From Candidatus Pacearchaeota archaeon (GTDB lineage: Archaea > Nanobdellota > Nanobdellia > Pacearchaeales > GW2011-AR1), in the NCBI GenBank assembly GCA_018303885.1, contig JAGVXG010000003.1:1-50059 (forward strand): a stretch of DNA of 50,059 bases. Direction: 5' to 3'. Positions within the stretch are counted from its first letter, which is position 1, and each line of letters starts with the position of its first letter. A program made the position numbers and the translations under genes. Shown here one piece after another: positions 8,777 to 16,684 of this stretch. The notes below the pieces were generated by a model. It was not told the origin of the DNA. It ran no database searches and was given only the letters and a program-made list of their open reading frames with translations.

Positions 8777-9060
8777 AACTAACAGGTAAAGAAAAGAAGC
8801 TATTAACAATTTTGCATGAGGCAAGGTTTGTTAAGGGAAAGTTATTAAAGGAATATGAAAGATTAGTTCGCGGGAAATTTTCTTTTTCATATGAAGAAGT
8901 GCATAAATCCATTAAAAAATTTTTAAAGAGGGGGCTTTTAGAGGAACTTAAACTAAAAGATGAAGATATCATGTATTTTCATACCAAAAAGGTTAAAGAT
9001 AGTATGCTCGATAAAAGCCTAATCTTTATTGGGCAATCAAATCCAAATCAAAGAGAATAG
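8773..9060 (+). CDS. Small winged-helix-like protein
   Basis: A 95-residue basic protein overlapping the KH gene by four bases. Residues 1-70 look like a winged helix (KLTGKEKKLLTILHE, SYEEVHKSIKKFLKRGLLEEL). The rest is a polar tail. No specific family is recognised. Tight coupling with the Dim2-like gene suggests a role in RNA handling or regulation of the operon, which is inference. The next gene begins seven bases after its stop. Confidence 0.7.
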   Translation: MKLTGKEKKLLTILHEARFVKGKLLKEYERLVRGKFSFSYEEVHKSIKKFLKRGLLEELKLKDEDIMYFHTKKVKDSMLDKSLIFIGQSNPNQRE

Positions 9061-9066
9061 ACTTAA

Positions 9067-9855
9067 ATGAAAGTAAAAATATTAAATTATAACATTCTTC
9101 ATGGATTTCATCAGACGGTAGCGCCTTTTCTATTTGAAAAAGAGCGCTTAGAAAAAGCCAAAAAAATTATTGCGGCAGAAAATCCAGATATTTTAGTTCT
9201 TACAGAAGCTGCTTATGGTGGCGATAATCTTTTTCAAATTTTTGTTGATTACAAAAAGGAATTTAATTTCAAGTATGGATTTTTTGGAAAATGGGGAAAT
9301 TATGAATGGGGAAATATGATTTTGTCAAAAAGGCCTTTAATTGCGGAAATTTTCCAATTTGGAGAAAGAACAGGAATAAAATCAAGAGTAAGACTAGGTA
9401 AAAAAAGCTTGGAAATAATTGTAATTCATCCTTCTGCTGAATCAAATTTTTCAGAAGAAGTTAAAGATCTTGAAAAAGAATTAGAAAAAGTTAAGGGGTC
9501 TGCTATTGTGTCTGGAGATTTAAACTCAATTTCAAAGAGAGATTCTTACGACTTTAAAAGATTAATAAAAGGATTCAAAGCAATTACCAATAATCCAAAA
9601 TTGGTTATTAAAAGATTAAAAAATCAGAAAATTATCTCAACTCTTAAAAAATTTGGGTTTTATGATACTTTAAAAGAAAGTGAGGTAACATCCACAATTC
9701 CAACAAGTAGATATAGAGTGGGAGCTACCGATATTAGAATAGATTATATTTTCGCTTCAAGGGAGATAAAGACAATTGATTCCGGTGTAATAAAAAATGA
9801 ACTAACGGAAGAAGCATCTGACCATTACCCAATTTTCAGCGTAATTGAGATTTAA
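9067..9855 (+). CDS. Endonuclease/exonuclease/phosphatase (EEP) family protein
   Basis: A 262-residue EEP-fold hydrolase. Motifs in order: LNYNILHG at the N-terminus, NPDILVLTEA with the metal-binding Glu, VSGDLNSI with the catalytic Asp/Asn pair, RIDYIFAS, and the terminal SDHYPIFSVI with the Asp-His pair. Such enzymes cleave phosphodiester or phosphate ester bonds in nucleic acids, lipids or sugars; substrate is undetermined. No signal peptide, so it is cytoplasmic. It ends the aIF1A-KH cluster and is followed by tRNA-Asn. Confidence 0.9.
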   Translation: MKVKILNYNILHGFHQTVAPFLFEKERLEKAKKIIAAENPDILVLTEAAYGGDNLFQIFVDYKKEFNFKYGFFGKWGNYEWGNMILSKRPLIAEIFQFGERTGIKSRVRLGKKSLEIIVIHPSAESNFSEEVKDLEKELEKVKGSAIVSGDLNSISKRDSYDFKRLIKGFKAITNNPKLVIKRLKNQKIISTLKKFGFYDTLKESEVTSTIPTSRYRVGATDIRIDYIFASREIKTIDSGVIKNELTEEASDHYPIFSVIEI

Positions 9856-9893
9856 GATAAACTTTAAATATCGTTCTCTTTTTCTTAAATCGT

Positions 9894-9995
9894 GCCCGGG
9901 TAGCTCAGTTGGTTAGAGCACGCGGCTGTTACTGATAGCAAATTTATGCAACAACAGTCACCGCGGGGTCGAAGGTTCAAATCCTTCCTCGGGCG
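9894..9995 (+). tRNA. tRNA-Asn (GTT) with 28-nt intron
   Basis: All arms pair: acceptor 9894-9900 with 9988-9994, D-stem GCTC/GAGC, anticodon stem CGCGG (9921-9925) with CCGCG (9961-9965), T-arm GAAGG-TTCAAAT-CCTTC. The anticodon GTT is at 9928-9930. A 28-base intron fills 9932-9959, at the standard position 37/38. CTGTT (9926-9930) pairs with intron bases AACAG (9953-9957), leaving three-base bulges at 9931-9933 and 9958-9960, a bulge-helix-bulge as cut by EndA. The inner helix is short (GCA/TGC). G73 fits archaeal tRNA-Asn; CCA is not encoded. A TATA element CTTTAAATAT at 9862-9871 is correctly placed. Confidence 0.95.
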
Positions 9996-10017
9996 CTTTC
10001 ACTTATAACTGAAAGAT

Positions 10018-11019
10018 TTAATCAGTATCCATCATTATAGCATTATAAGATTCCTCCGTCATCTTATTTGGGTCCAAATTCCTAACTAAATATTCTGCGT
10101 CATCAGGATTCCACCCCATTACCCCAAAGAAAGTTCTGGCATAAAAAGGCATTTCGTCACTTGACATTACTTTTCTAGAAACATAAGAAGCTAGAACATC
10201 TTTTAATGTAGATAAATGATATTCTTGAATTTGGTTGTGGCTTATTTCAAATCCATCTTGTATTTTAAAAGTTTCATCTACATCAATGAGAACCAATTTT
10301 TCACCATCCCATATTTTATCATCAAATTCAGGACTATAGAAATACTGGTGTTTGTATCCTTCACGAGATAATCTAGCAAGTAATGTTGCATCAGCATTCC
10401 AAACTTCAAATCTTCTTGAACCTTCTAAAATATCTTTCGGATTTTCTCCTTCAACAAACTTAGTAAAGGCATATTGTTCTATTCCTTCCTCAAAATACCC
10501 TAACGGTTCTTCAACAGGAACACCAGCATCTGCTAACTGCACTAATGTTTCTAATTCTGTCTTTGAAGTTTTATGAGCCCCTAATCTATCAAGGGGTGTG
10601 ATCCAAGATTTTGGAGGCTGATAAAGATGCCACTTAGAGTATTTTGGTCCTTTAATAACAATTTTTTGGTAAATTCCATCTCTCCTCAGAGCGTCAACAA
10701 CCCAAACATTTCTCTCATTTGGTTCTTCTTGAATTCTTTCAGCTCTAGAAGCAAAATTGGTTGGTATAAAATTTTCAGGGTAAAACTCTTCGGCAACAGA
10801 AGGTAAAAGATAAACTCTTCCCTCAACCCTTTCTCCATCAAGATTTCTTTTTCCAAGTATCCTTTCAATTCTTAAAAATTCAGAAACTCCCCTGCTTAAA
10901 TCCATAGGCGTATTGAAAGGTATTGAATATCCAAGAAAAGAAAAAGGTGTCATGATTCCTTCTGCTGGAAAACTACTGGGAAATTCCGTAACAAAAGGAT
11001 AATTTAATTGAACATCCAT
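10018..11019 (-). CDS. Protein-kinase-fold protein, atypical
   Basis: A 333-residue protein, not assignable to a named family. Residues ~115-255 read like a divergent kinase-fold (phosphotransferase) domain: VIKG with Lys123 as a candidate ATP-binding lysine, a helix ETLVQLADAGVPVEEPLGYF, a hinge-like FTKFVEGENP, then the catalytic-loop equivalent around 221-237 and KLVLIDVDET with Asp246 in the place of the DFG Asp. The HRD motif is not recognisable, so activity is uncertain. The first ~100 residues and the C-terminal ~80 are unique. TATA sequence ATTTATAAAAACC lies about 25-30 bases upstream. It is the only gene on this strand between two plus-strand blocks. Confidence 0.65.
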   Translation of the reverse strand: MDVQLNYPFVTEFPSSFPAEGIMTPFSFLGYSIPFNTPMDLSRGVSEFLRIERILGKRNLDGERVEGRVYLLPSVAEEFYPENFIPTNFASRAERIQEEPNERNVWVVDALRRDGIYQKIVIKGPKYSKWHLYQPPKSWITPLDRLGAHKTSKTELETLVQLADAGVPVEEPLGYFEEGIEQYAFTKFVEGENPKDILEGSRRFEVWNADATLLARLSREGYKHQYFYSPEFDDKIWDGEKLVLIDVDETFKIQDGFEISHNQIQEYHLSTLKDVLASYVSRKVMSSDEMPFYARTFFGVMGWNPDDAEYLVRNLDPNKMTEESYNAIMMDTD

Positions 11020-11150
11020 TTCAAAGGAGAAAAAGAGGGGTTTTTATAAATTTCTGTAGTGGGGCGTAAACTTTTTTAACCGACATTAAACTAGTTCTTT
11101 AAGACTGAAATCAAAGATTTCGTCAAATTAAATTTTGGAAAAATTTAATA

Positions 11151-12812
11151 ATGAAAAAAACAAAGGCTAATGAATTTATCAGGATAAGGCGTTCTAAAAT
11201 ACATGGAAATGGTGCATTTGCGAAGAAAAATATAAAGAAAGGAACAAGAATAATTCAATATATTGGAAAAAAGATTACAAAGGCAGAGGCAGAAAAAGTT
11301 TCAGAAAAAGATGGCATTTTTATATTTGAGTTAAACAAAAAGTGGGACATTGACGGAAACATGCCAGAAAACACCGCGAAATTCATTAATCATTCATGCG
11401 ATCCAAACTGCACATTTGAAATAAAAAACAATCAAATATGGATAAAGGCAAGAAAAAATATAAAAATGGGGGAAGAGCTCTCATACAACTATGGGTTTGA
11501 TTTAGATGGTTATAAAAAATATCCATGTAGATGCGGGGCAAAAAACTGCGTTGGATATATTCTTGATAAAGATCATTGGAAGAAAATAAAAAGGCAAAAT
11601 AAAACTCAAAACAAAAAAACAAGAGTTTTAGTCGCAATGTCTGGTGGTGTTGACTCAAGTGTAGCTGCTTTTTTAATGAAGAAAGCTGGTTATGAGGTCA
11701 TCGGTATTTTCATGAAAAATTGGTCTGATACAAAAAATGACCTTGGGGAATGTACTTGGAAAGACGACAGGCGCGTTGCTACAAAAGTTGCGTCTGGGCT
11801 TGGAATTCCGTTAATCACTCTTGACTTTGAAAAACAATACAGAAAACAAGTTATTGATGAAATGTTCAAACTTTACCAGCGTGGGATTACACCAAATCCA
11901 GACGTAGACTGCAATAACAAAATAAAATTCCCTTTGTTATGGAAAGCTGCTAAGAAACTCAAAGCAGATTTTATTGTTACAGGGCATTATGCGAGAGTAA
12001 AAAGGATTGTAAATGGAAAAGTTGTTAATGATAAAAAGTTTAGTAAAATGATTAATAATAATGTAAAAAAATCGGGTTCTGCCATTAAAAATTTCTCAGG
12101 TAAAGGTGGAGTTAAATATGAATTGTTAAGAGCGAAGGATGAATCAAAAGACCAATCTTATTTTTTATACAGACTAAATGAAGCTGATTTGCGACACTCC
12201 CTTTTCCCAATTGGAGAATACACAAAGAAACAAGTTAGGAAAATAGCAGAAAAACATGGCTTTGAGAATTTTGCCAGAAAATCAACTGTTGGAATTTGCT
12301 TTGTGGGAAAAGTAAATTTAAAACAGTTTCTTCAGACGCGGATTCCACCAAAACCAGGAAAAATACTTAATCCAGAAGGTAAAATCATTGGCACGCATGA
12401 CGGAATTTATTATTACACGATAGGACAGAGAATTGGTCCTAGGTTTGGAATTGAAATTCAAAAAACAATGGAAAAAAATCACCAAATAAAAAGATGGTAT
12501 GTGGCTTCTAAAAACCTAAAAAAGAATGAAATTGTTGCGGCGCCAGAAGGCCATAAAATTCTTTTAAGAAAATTCCTTTTCCTAAAAAGCCCACATTGGA
12601 TAAATAAAGAGCCAAATAAAAACGACCAAATAAAGATATTAAGCAGGATAAGGCAGGTTGGAGAATTATTACCATCAAAGTTATTACATGATAAAAGCAA
12701 AAAATCTTTTAAAATAATTTTAAACAAAGCTATAACAGGCGTTTCAGAAGGGCAGGCAATTGTTCTTTACCAAGGAAAAAAGGCTCTTGGCGGTGGTGTT
12801 ATTTCGTTTTAA
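11151..12812 (+). CDS. Fusion: SET-domain methyltransferase + MnmA tRNA 2-thiouridylase
   Basis: A single 553-residue frame with two unrelated enzymes. Residues ~8-140 are a SET domain: HGNGAFA, NHSC at 80-83, GEELSYNYG and a post-SET CRCGAKNC at 126-133. Residues ~155-553 are MnmA (TrmU): P-loop SGGVDSS at 164-170, NPDVDCNNKIKF with catalytic Cys254, and VGICFVGK with the second Cys383. MnmA thiolates U34 of Glu, Gln and Lys tRNAs; SET domains methylate protein lysines. The junction (~141-157) is a basic linker, and no start codon with an RBS lies at the MnmA boundary. MnmA is a mainly bacterial enzyme, so transfer is likely. Confidence 0.9.
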   Translation: MKKTKANEFIRIRRSKIHGNGAFAKKNIKKGTRIIQYIGKKITKAEAEKVSEKDGIFIFELNKKWDIDGNMPENTAKFINHSCDPNCTFEIKNNQIWIKARKNIKMGEELSYNYGFDLDGYKKYPCRCGAKNCVGYILDKDHWKKIKRQNKTQNKKTRVLVAMSGGVDSSVAAFLMKKAGYEVIGIFMKNWSDTKNDLGECTWKDDRRVATKVASGLGIPLITLDFEKQYRKQVIDEMFKLYQRGITPNPDVDCNNKIKFPLLWKAAKKLKADFIVTGHYARVKRIVNGKVVNDKKFSKMINNNVKKSGSAIKNFSGKGGVKYELLRAKDESKDQSYFLYRLNEADLRHSLFPIGEYTKKQVRKIAEKHGFENFARKSTVGICFVGKVNLKQFLQTRIPPKPGKILNPEGKIIGTHDGIYYYTIGQRIGPRFGIEIQKTMEKNHQIKRWYVASKNLKKNEIVAAPEGHKILLRKFLFLKSPHWINKEPNKNDQIKILSRIRQVGELLPSKLLHDKSKKSFKIILNKAITGVSEGQAIVLYQGKKALGGGVISF

Positions 12813-12846
12813 TTAATTTTATAAACTTCCTGCTCTTATCTTAAAA

Positions 12847-13404
12847 ATGGACTTTGATAAATTAATAAAATCTAGGGCAAGTGTCCGCAAGTTTTCATCA
12901 AAAAAACCGGACTGGCGTAATATCATCGAGTGTATAGATGCTGCAAGATATGCTCCGACAGCAGGCCATAATTCTGCATTAAAATTTATTCTCGTTGACG
13001 ATTCAGAAAGCATAAAAAAAATTACAAAGGCTTGCCAGCAAGATTTCATTTCCTCTGCACATTATGTTGTCGTTGTATGTTCAAATCCTTCAAGATTGGT
13101 AAATGCCTATGGAGAAAGCGGTGAAGCCTATGCTAGACAGCAAGCCGGCGCTGGAATCCAGAATTTTTTATTAAAAATTGAACAAGTTGGTTTATCAACA
13201 TGTTGGGTTGGTTATTTTGCCGAAGAACAAATAAAAGAAGTATTAAAAATTCCAAAAGACGTCAACGTCGAAGCCGTCTTCCCAATTGGCTTTGAATATG
13301 AAAAAAAGAGAACAAAAAAAGCACCAATTGACTTAGACAGAATTCTTTATTTCAACAAGTACGGCAACACAAAAATGCAGGAAAAAGAAAGTATTGAGGT
13401 TTGA
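12847..13404 (+). CDS. Nitroreductase-family flavoprotein
   Basis: A 185-residue FMN-dependent nitroreductase-fold protein. Diagnostic features are IKSRASVRKF at the N-terminus (FMN phosphate binding), AARYAPTAGHNSALKFILV, the mid-region AGAGIQNFLLKIEQVGLSTCWVG and the C-terminal PIGFEYE. The physiological substrate cannot be predicted. ATTTTATAAACT at 12816-12827 lies about 25 bases before the ATG, indicating a leaderless mRNA separate from the SET-MnmA gene that ends 34 bases upstream. Confidence 0.9.
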   Translation: MDFDKLIKSRASVRKFSSKKPDWRNIIECIDAARYAPTAGHNSALKFILVDDSESIKKITKACQQDFISSAHYVVVVCSNPSRLVNAYGESGEAYARQQAGAGIQNFLLKIEQVGLSTCWVGYFAEEQIKEVLKIPKDVNVEAVFPIGFEYEKKRTKKAPIDLDRILYFNKYGNTKMQEKESIEV

Positions 13405-13585
13405 TTTTTTCTTTAGAATAAAGCTAACAGCGTAAATTTAATTTGATTATTACAATTTTAACGTTAAATATTTTGCCATTTCTTTTGTGTTGGGGCGCGT
13501 TCGTGCACTAAGGTTAAAACTATTTTAAGTAAACAAGAATAAAATTCACATTAATAAAAAAACTAGAAATATCAAAATTATGAAA

Positions 13586-13813
13586 TTATGTTAACCTCAT
13601 AAATTCTTCTCTGGAAATTTGAATATCTTTTCTTATGATTTTGTTTAATAATCCTCTATCAAGTTTTCTTCCAGGGTGATTTGGAACTACAGTTGTCCTG
13701 CCATCATCATGTCTTAAGAATATATGGCTTCCTTCTTGTCTAAGAGCCTTAAAACCAATTCTTAATAGAATTTTAATTAATTCAACAGCAGTAAGCTGTG
13801 GAAGTTTGCTCAT
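13586..13813 (-). CDS. hicA: HicA-like mRNA interferase toxin
   Basis: A 75-residue protein with the HicA double-stranded-RNA-binding fold: LTAVELIKILLRIGF, then EGSHIFLRH with catalytic His30, and VVPNHPGRKLDRGLLNKII. HicA cleaves mRNA when free of its antitoxin. It starts one base after the stop of hicB, so the order is antitoxin first and toxin second. The catalytic His is intact. Confidence 0.92.
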   Translation of the reverse strand: MSKLPQLTAVELIKILLRIGFKALRQEGSHIFLRHDDGRTTVVPNHPGRKLDRGLLNKIIRKDIQISREEFMRLT

Positions 13814-13814
13814 G

Positions 13815-14018
13815 CTAAACCTCTAATTTTTTAATACCAATAAATTTGTCGCTAATCTTTTTTTGTCTAGTTGCCTTTAAATACAAAGAAATTGCTTCCT
13901 TGGTATTTTCAAGTAATTCATTCATTGTCTTGCCTTGTGTATGGCATCCAGGCAATCCAACTACTTCAGATATTAAATAACCATCTTCTCCCTTTTCTAT
14001 AATAATATTAAACTCCAT
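13815..14018 (-). CDS. hicB: HicB-like antitoxin
   Basis: A 67-residue protein with the partial RNase-H-like HicB fold: IIIEKGEDGYLISEVVGLPGCHTQGKT and the helix ELLENTKEAISLYL. There is no C-terminal DNA-binding domain (ribbon-helix-helix or HTH), so this is the short HicB form, and promoter control must come from the complex or another factor. A TATA-like GATTTAAATAAC lies about 25 bases upstream of the ATG on this strand. Confidence 0.92.
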   Translation of the reverse strand: MEFNIIIEKGEDGYLISEVVGLPGCHTQGKTMNELLENTKEAISLYLKATRQKKISDKFIGIKKLEV

Positions 14019-14108
14019 ACCGATTTACATCCCTTAAGTTATTTAAATCTTTCTTTAATTCGGTCCTCGCTAAAACAAAAATCAAATAAAAAAACAAAAA
14101 GGAAATCA

Positions 14109-14127
14109 CCCCGAGAAAATCTCGGGG
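14109..14127 (-). terminator. Terminator hairpin downstream of ftsZ
   Basis: CCCCGAGA and TCTCGGGG form a perfect eight-pair stem with a three-base loop, the only GC-rich palindrome nearby. On the minus strand it lies about 50 bases after the ftsZ stop and is followed by T-rich sequence down to about 14080. Confidence 0.65.
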
Positions 14128-14177
14128 CAGATAAAAATAAAATAAAAATTAAACAAACTCTTTTTCAGCGATTACAA

Positions 14178-15257
14178 TTATCTCCAAACCTGGATTCCAA
14201 GATCAGAGACTTCTTTTGAAAGTGGCTGCTTGTACTCTTCCATTTCTCTTCCAAGAACATATGGGCTTTTTACGCCGGTCATTATTGTAATGACACGCAC
14301 TTTTCCTTGGAATTCTTTGCTGATTCTAGCACCGATTATCACGTTTGCCTCGGCACTCAAGTTGTCGGAAACAATTCTTCCTATCTGGTCGAATTCTTCC
14401 AGCTTCAAGTCAGAGCCACAAGTAATGTGTATCAAAGCTCCAGTAGCTCCTTTGTAATCCACGTCAAGTAGAGGATGTGTCAGGGCCTGTTTTACAGCTT
14501 CATTTACACGATCTGTTGTGTCTGATTCTCCAATGCCAATAACAGCAACACCGCCATTTTTCATTATCGCAGAAACGTCAGCATAGTCAAGGTTGATCAA
14601 ACTAGGAAGTGTAATTGTCTCGACAATTCCCTTAATCATTGTAGAAACAAGTTCATTCGCAACTGCAAATGCTTGCTCTATTGGAAGTTGTCCAGCAATA
14701 TCCACAAGCCTGTTGTTGTCCAACACAATACATGTGTCGGTAACTTCTCTCAATTCTTGAAGTCCAAATTCAGCCTTGTCAATTCTTGCCTTCTCAGCTT
14801 CAAAGGGCATTGTAACAACGCCAATGACAACTGAGCCAGTTTCTTTAGCCAACTGAGCAATTACAGGAGCAGCACCTGTTCCTGTTCCACCACCCATTCC
14901 TGTGAGAACAAAAACCATGTCTGCACCGGAAACAGCTTTCTTCAAGTCAACAATTGCTTCTTTAGCAGCCTCTCTTCCAATCTGCGGTTTTCCTCCTGCA
15001 CCCAAACCTCTTGTGAGCTCTTTACCAATGAGAACTTTCTCATCAGCTTTAGTAACACTTAAGTGTAGGGCGTCAGTGTTCGCACCGTAAACAGTTGCGC
15101 CGTTAATGCCTTTGTTAAAAAGCCATGTGACCATGTTGCAGCCGCATCCACCAGCTCCGAAAACCTTGATGTTTGCCTTACCAGCTTTAAGTTCATCAAA
15201 GTTGATACTATGTGTTCCAGCGTTTTGTATCGCCTCTTGTGCAAAATTTAACACCAT
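14178..15257 (-). CDS. ftsZ: Cell division protein FtsZ
   Basis: A 359-residue tubulin homologue that polymerises with GTP into the division ring. Seen motifs are [11 protein letters not shown] at ~33-43, the tubulin signature GGGTGTG at 122-128, and the T7 loop [15 protein letters not shown] containing the Asp needed for GTP hydrolysis. The protein ends soon after the globular core, without an obvious long C-terminal tail. The start is fixed by AGGAGG seven bases before ATG. A TATA box (15326-15337) implies a leader of roughly 45 bases. It is monocistronic: the MBL gene upstream is over 400 bases away and a hairpin follows. Confidence 0.97.
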   Translation of the reverse strand: MVLNFAQEAIQNAGTHSINFDELKAGKANIKVFGAGGCGCNMVTWLFNKGINGATVYGANTDALHLSVTKADEKVLIGKELTRGLGAGGKPQIGREAAKEAIVDLKKAVSGADMVFVLTGMGGGTGTGAAPVIAQLAKETGSVVIGVVTMPFEAEKARIDKAEFGLQELREVTDTCIVLDNNRLVDIAGQLPIEQAFAVANELVSTMIKGIVETITLPSLINLDYADVSAIMKNGGVAVIGIGESDTTDRVNEAVKQALTHPLLDVDYKGATGALIHITCGSDLKLEEFDQIGRIVSDNLSAEANVIIGARISKEFQGKVRVITIMTGVKSPYVLGREMEEYKQPLSKEVSDLGIQVWR

Positions 15258-15325
15258 TTTTTACCTCCTTTCATTACAATTTTCTTCCTGAAGTGTTTTG
15301 CTAAAAAACTTTTCATGAGAAAAGC

Positions 15326-15337
15326 TTATATAGTTGA
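15326..15337 (-). promoter_or_regulatory. ftsZ promoter TATA box
   Basis: On the minus strand the sequence reads CTATATAAGC, well separated from the ftsZ ATG at 15257. The leader between them contains the small palindrome CTTTTC-ATGA-GAAAAG (15309-15324) and the Shine-Dalgarno AGGAGGT. This differs from the leaderless layout of most neighbours. Confidence 0.6.
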
Positions 15338-15376
15338 CACACTTCCAACTAATAACAAAGAAATCAACCCAACTAG

Positions 15377-15409
15377 TTAATTTATTCAACTCCCAATTGA
15401 ATAAATTAA
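15377..15409. other. Perfect 13-bp inverted repeat
   Basis: TTAATTTATTCAA (15377-15389) and TTGAATAAATTAA (15397-15409) are exact complements around the seven-base loop CTCCCAA. It lies about 40 bases upstream of the ftsZ TATA box, in the 437-base gap between the MBL gene and ftsZ, so it could be a protein binding site for ftsZ control or an RNA hairpin. Confidence 0.6.
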
Positions 15410-15593
15410 TATAATAGATTGTTGAATAACTTCTTCTTTAAAAATATTTCTATAGCGCAAAATAAATGTTTTTTGTGATAAATTTTGTAAAATTGATGAA
15501 TTTTTGGTAAATATTTTTTGTTGTTTTTATTGAAACACGGAGTGATAATATAATTTCTAAAATAAAATTTATGTTTTTTGTGAATTAAATAAG

Positions 15594-15652
15594 AACCGGC
15601 ACCACTTTGCTTTACAAAGTGCCGAATGTTTTTCGTTCGGTTCGTGCTGGTT
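15594..15652. other. Three-way-junction palindrome (structured DNA/RNA element)
   Basis: An outer stem AACCGGCAC/GTGCTGGTT (15594-15602 with 15644-15652, nine pairs, one G-T) encloses two perfect seven-pair hairpins placed end to end: CACTTTG-CTTTA-CAAAGTG (15603-15621) and CCGAATG-TTTTT-CGTTCGG (15622-15640, one T-G). Only TTC remains unpaired at the junction. It lies about 45 bases past the MBL stop on the minus strand and is GC-rich against its surroundings. It may be a terminator, a small RNA or a dispersed palindromic element. Confidence 0.7.
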
Positions 15653-15694
15653 GAAAAAACCTTTTAAACTTCTTTTTTATACATTTCGGAACTT

Positions 15695-16363
15695 CTATTC
15701 CTTCTTCAAAACCTCTGCTTTAATTCCTTCTTCTTCACATAATTCAACAAATTCTTTTGCATCAGCCTCACTTCCGATTATGCTTCCCCAATGTATCGGT
15801 ATTGCCAACGTTGGCTTTATAATTTTAGCGGCTTCAGCGGCTTCTTCAGCAGTCATCGTGTATCTGCCGCCAACAGGAAGCAATGCAATGAATTCCTTAT
15901 CTTGCTGTTTGTATCCTGTAAGTTTTTGCATTTCAGGAATAACATCAGTGTCTCCAGCATGATAAACAATAACGCCGCCCAGTTTTATCAAATATCCAAT
16001 CCATCCTTCATCTTTAGGATGAAAATGCTTATCAATGTTGTAAGAAGGAAGCGCATATATTTTTATGTCTCCTAATTCAAGCTCTTGTTCTGGCTCTATA
16101 ATTTCCATTTTAATCGGCACATCAAACTTTGTGATAGTGCTTTGGCAATCTGCAGGCGCAACAATCATCGTCCCTTCTCTAATAATTTTTCCCATATCAG
16201 CCAAACTGCAGTGATCAGAATGGCTGTGTGTTAAAAAAACAATGTCTGCAGGCGGCAAACCATCTTTTATGTTATAAGGGTCAATGTAAATTGTCTTACC
16301 ATGCGCGTTTATCAAAAATCCTGCGTGTCCAAGCCAGCGCAATTCAACGTCTTTTATTTTCAT
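15695..16363 (-). CDS. MBL-fold metal-dependent hydrolase (UPF0173-like)
   Basis: A 222-residue metallo-beta-lactamase-fold protein. The metal motif THSHSDH is at residues 45-51. Other ligands are in APADCQST, YHAGDTDV and IPIHWGS near the C-terminus. The compact size and the N-terminal RWLGHAGFLI match the UPF0173/YtkL group, whose substrate is unknown. No secretion signal. It is monocistronic, preceded by a 134-base gap to the acidic peptide gene and followed by the three-way-junction palindrome. Confidence 0.92.
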   Translation of the reverse strand: MKIKDVELRWLGHAGFLINAHGKTIYIDPYNIKDGLPPADIVFLTHSHSDHCSLADMGKIIREGTMIVAPADCQSTITKFDVPIKMEIIEPEQELELGDIKIYALPSYNIDKHFHPKDEGWIGYLIKLGGVIVYHAGDTDVIPEMQKLTGYKQQDKEFIALLPVGGRYTMTAEEAAEAAKIIKPTLAIPIHWGSIIGSEADAKEFVELCEEEGIKAEVLKKE

Positions 16364-16496
16364 AAAACAATCAAAAATTGAATCTTTTTAAGGGTTTTGT
16401 ACGGGTTTAATGAGTTATGTTATAAATTTTATTTTCTTAACTTTTCCTTTATCAATTTATCTGTATAAAAATAAAGCAAAAAGAAAAAGTTAAAAA

Positions 16497-16586
16497 TCAC
16501 CAGCCAGAGTCGTCGTCTTCCAGCTCATCTTCGTCTTCGTCTTCGTCCATTTCTTCTTCCTCGTCTTCTTCGATTTTTTTAGGCAT
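16497..16586 (-). CDS. 29-residue highly acidic microprotein
   Basis: The frame runs ATG (16586) to TGA (16497) and encodes 29 residues, of which 19 are Asp or Glu in one block after an MPKKI start, ending DDDSGW. On the minus strand GAGGAG lies 11-12 bases before the ATG. No family is known to me. The terminal Trp and the near-pure acidic block resemble acidic tails that bind basic proteins or ribosomal surfaces, which is inference. It lies between asnS and the MBL gene, after the degenerate repeat region, in a 577-base gap that holds no longer frame. Confidence 0.6.
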   Translation of the reverse strand: MPKKIEEDEEEEMDEDEDEDELEDDDSGW

Positions 16587-16684
16587 TTTGTTTTTGTCTC
16601 CTCTTTTTTGATAAACTTCAGGATTTTTAGGGTTTTTAAAGATTTCTGCAGTCAAATCTTTATCCCCACCCACCTCTTTAAATC

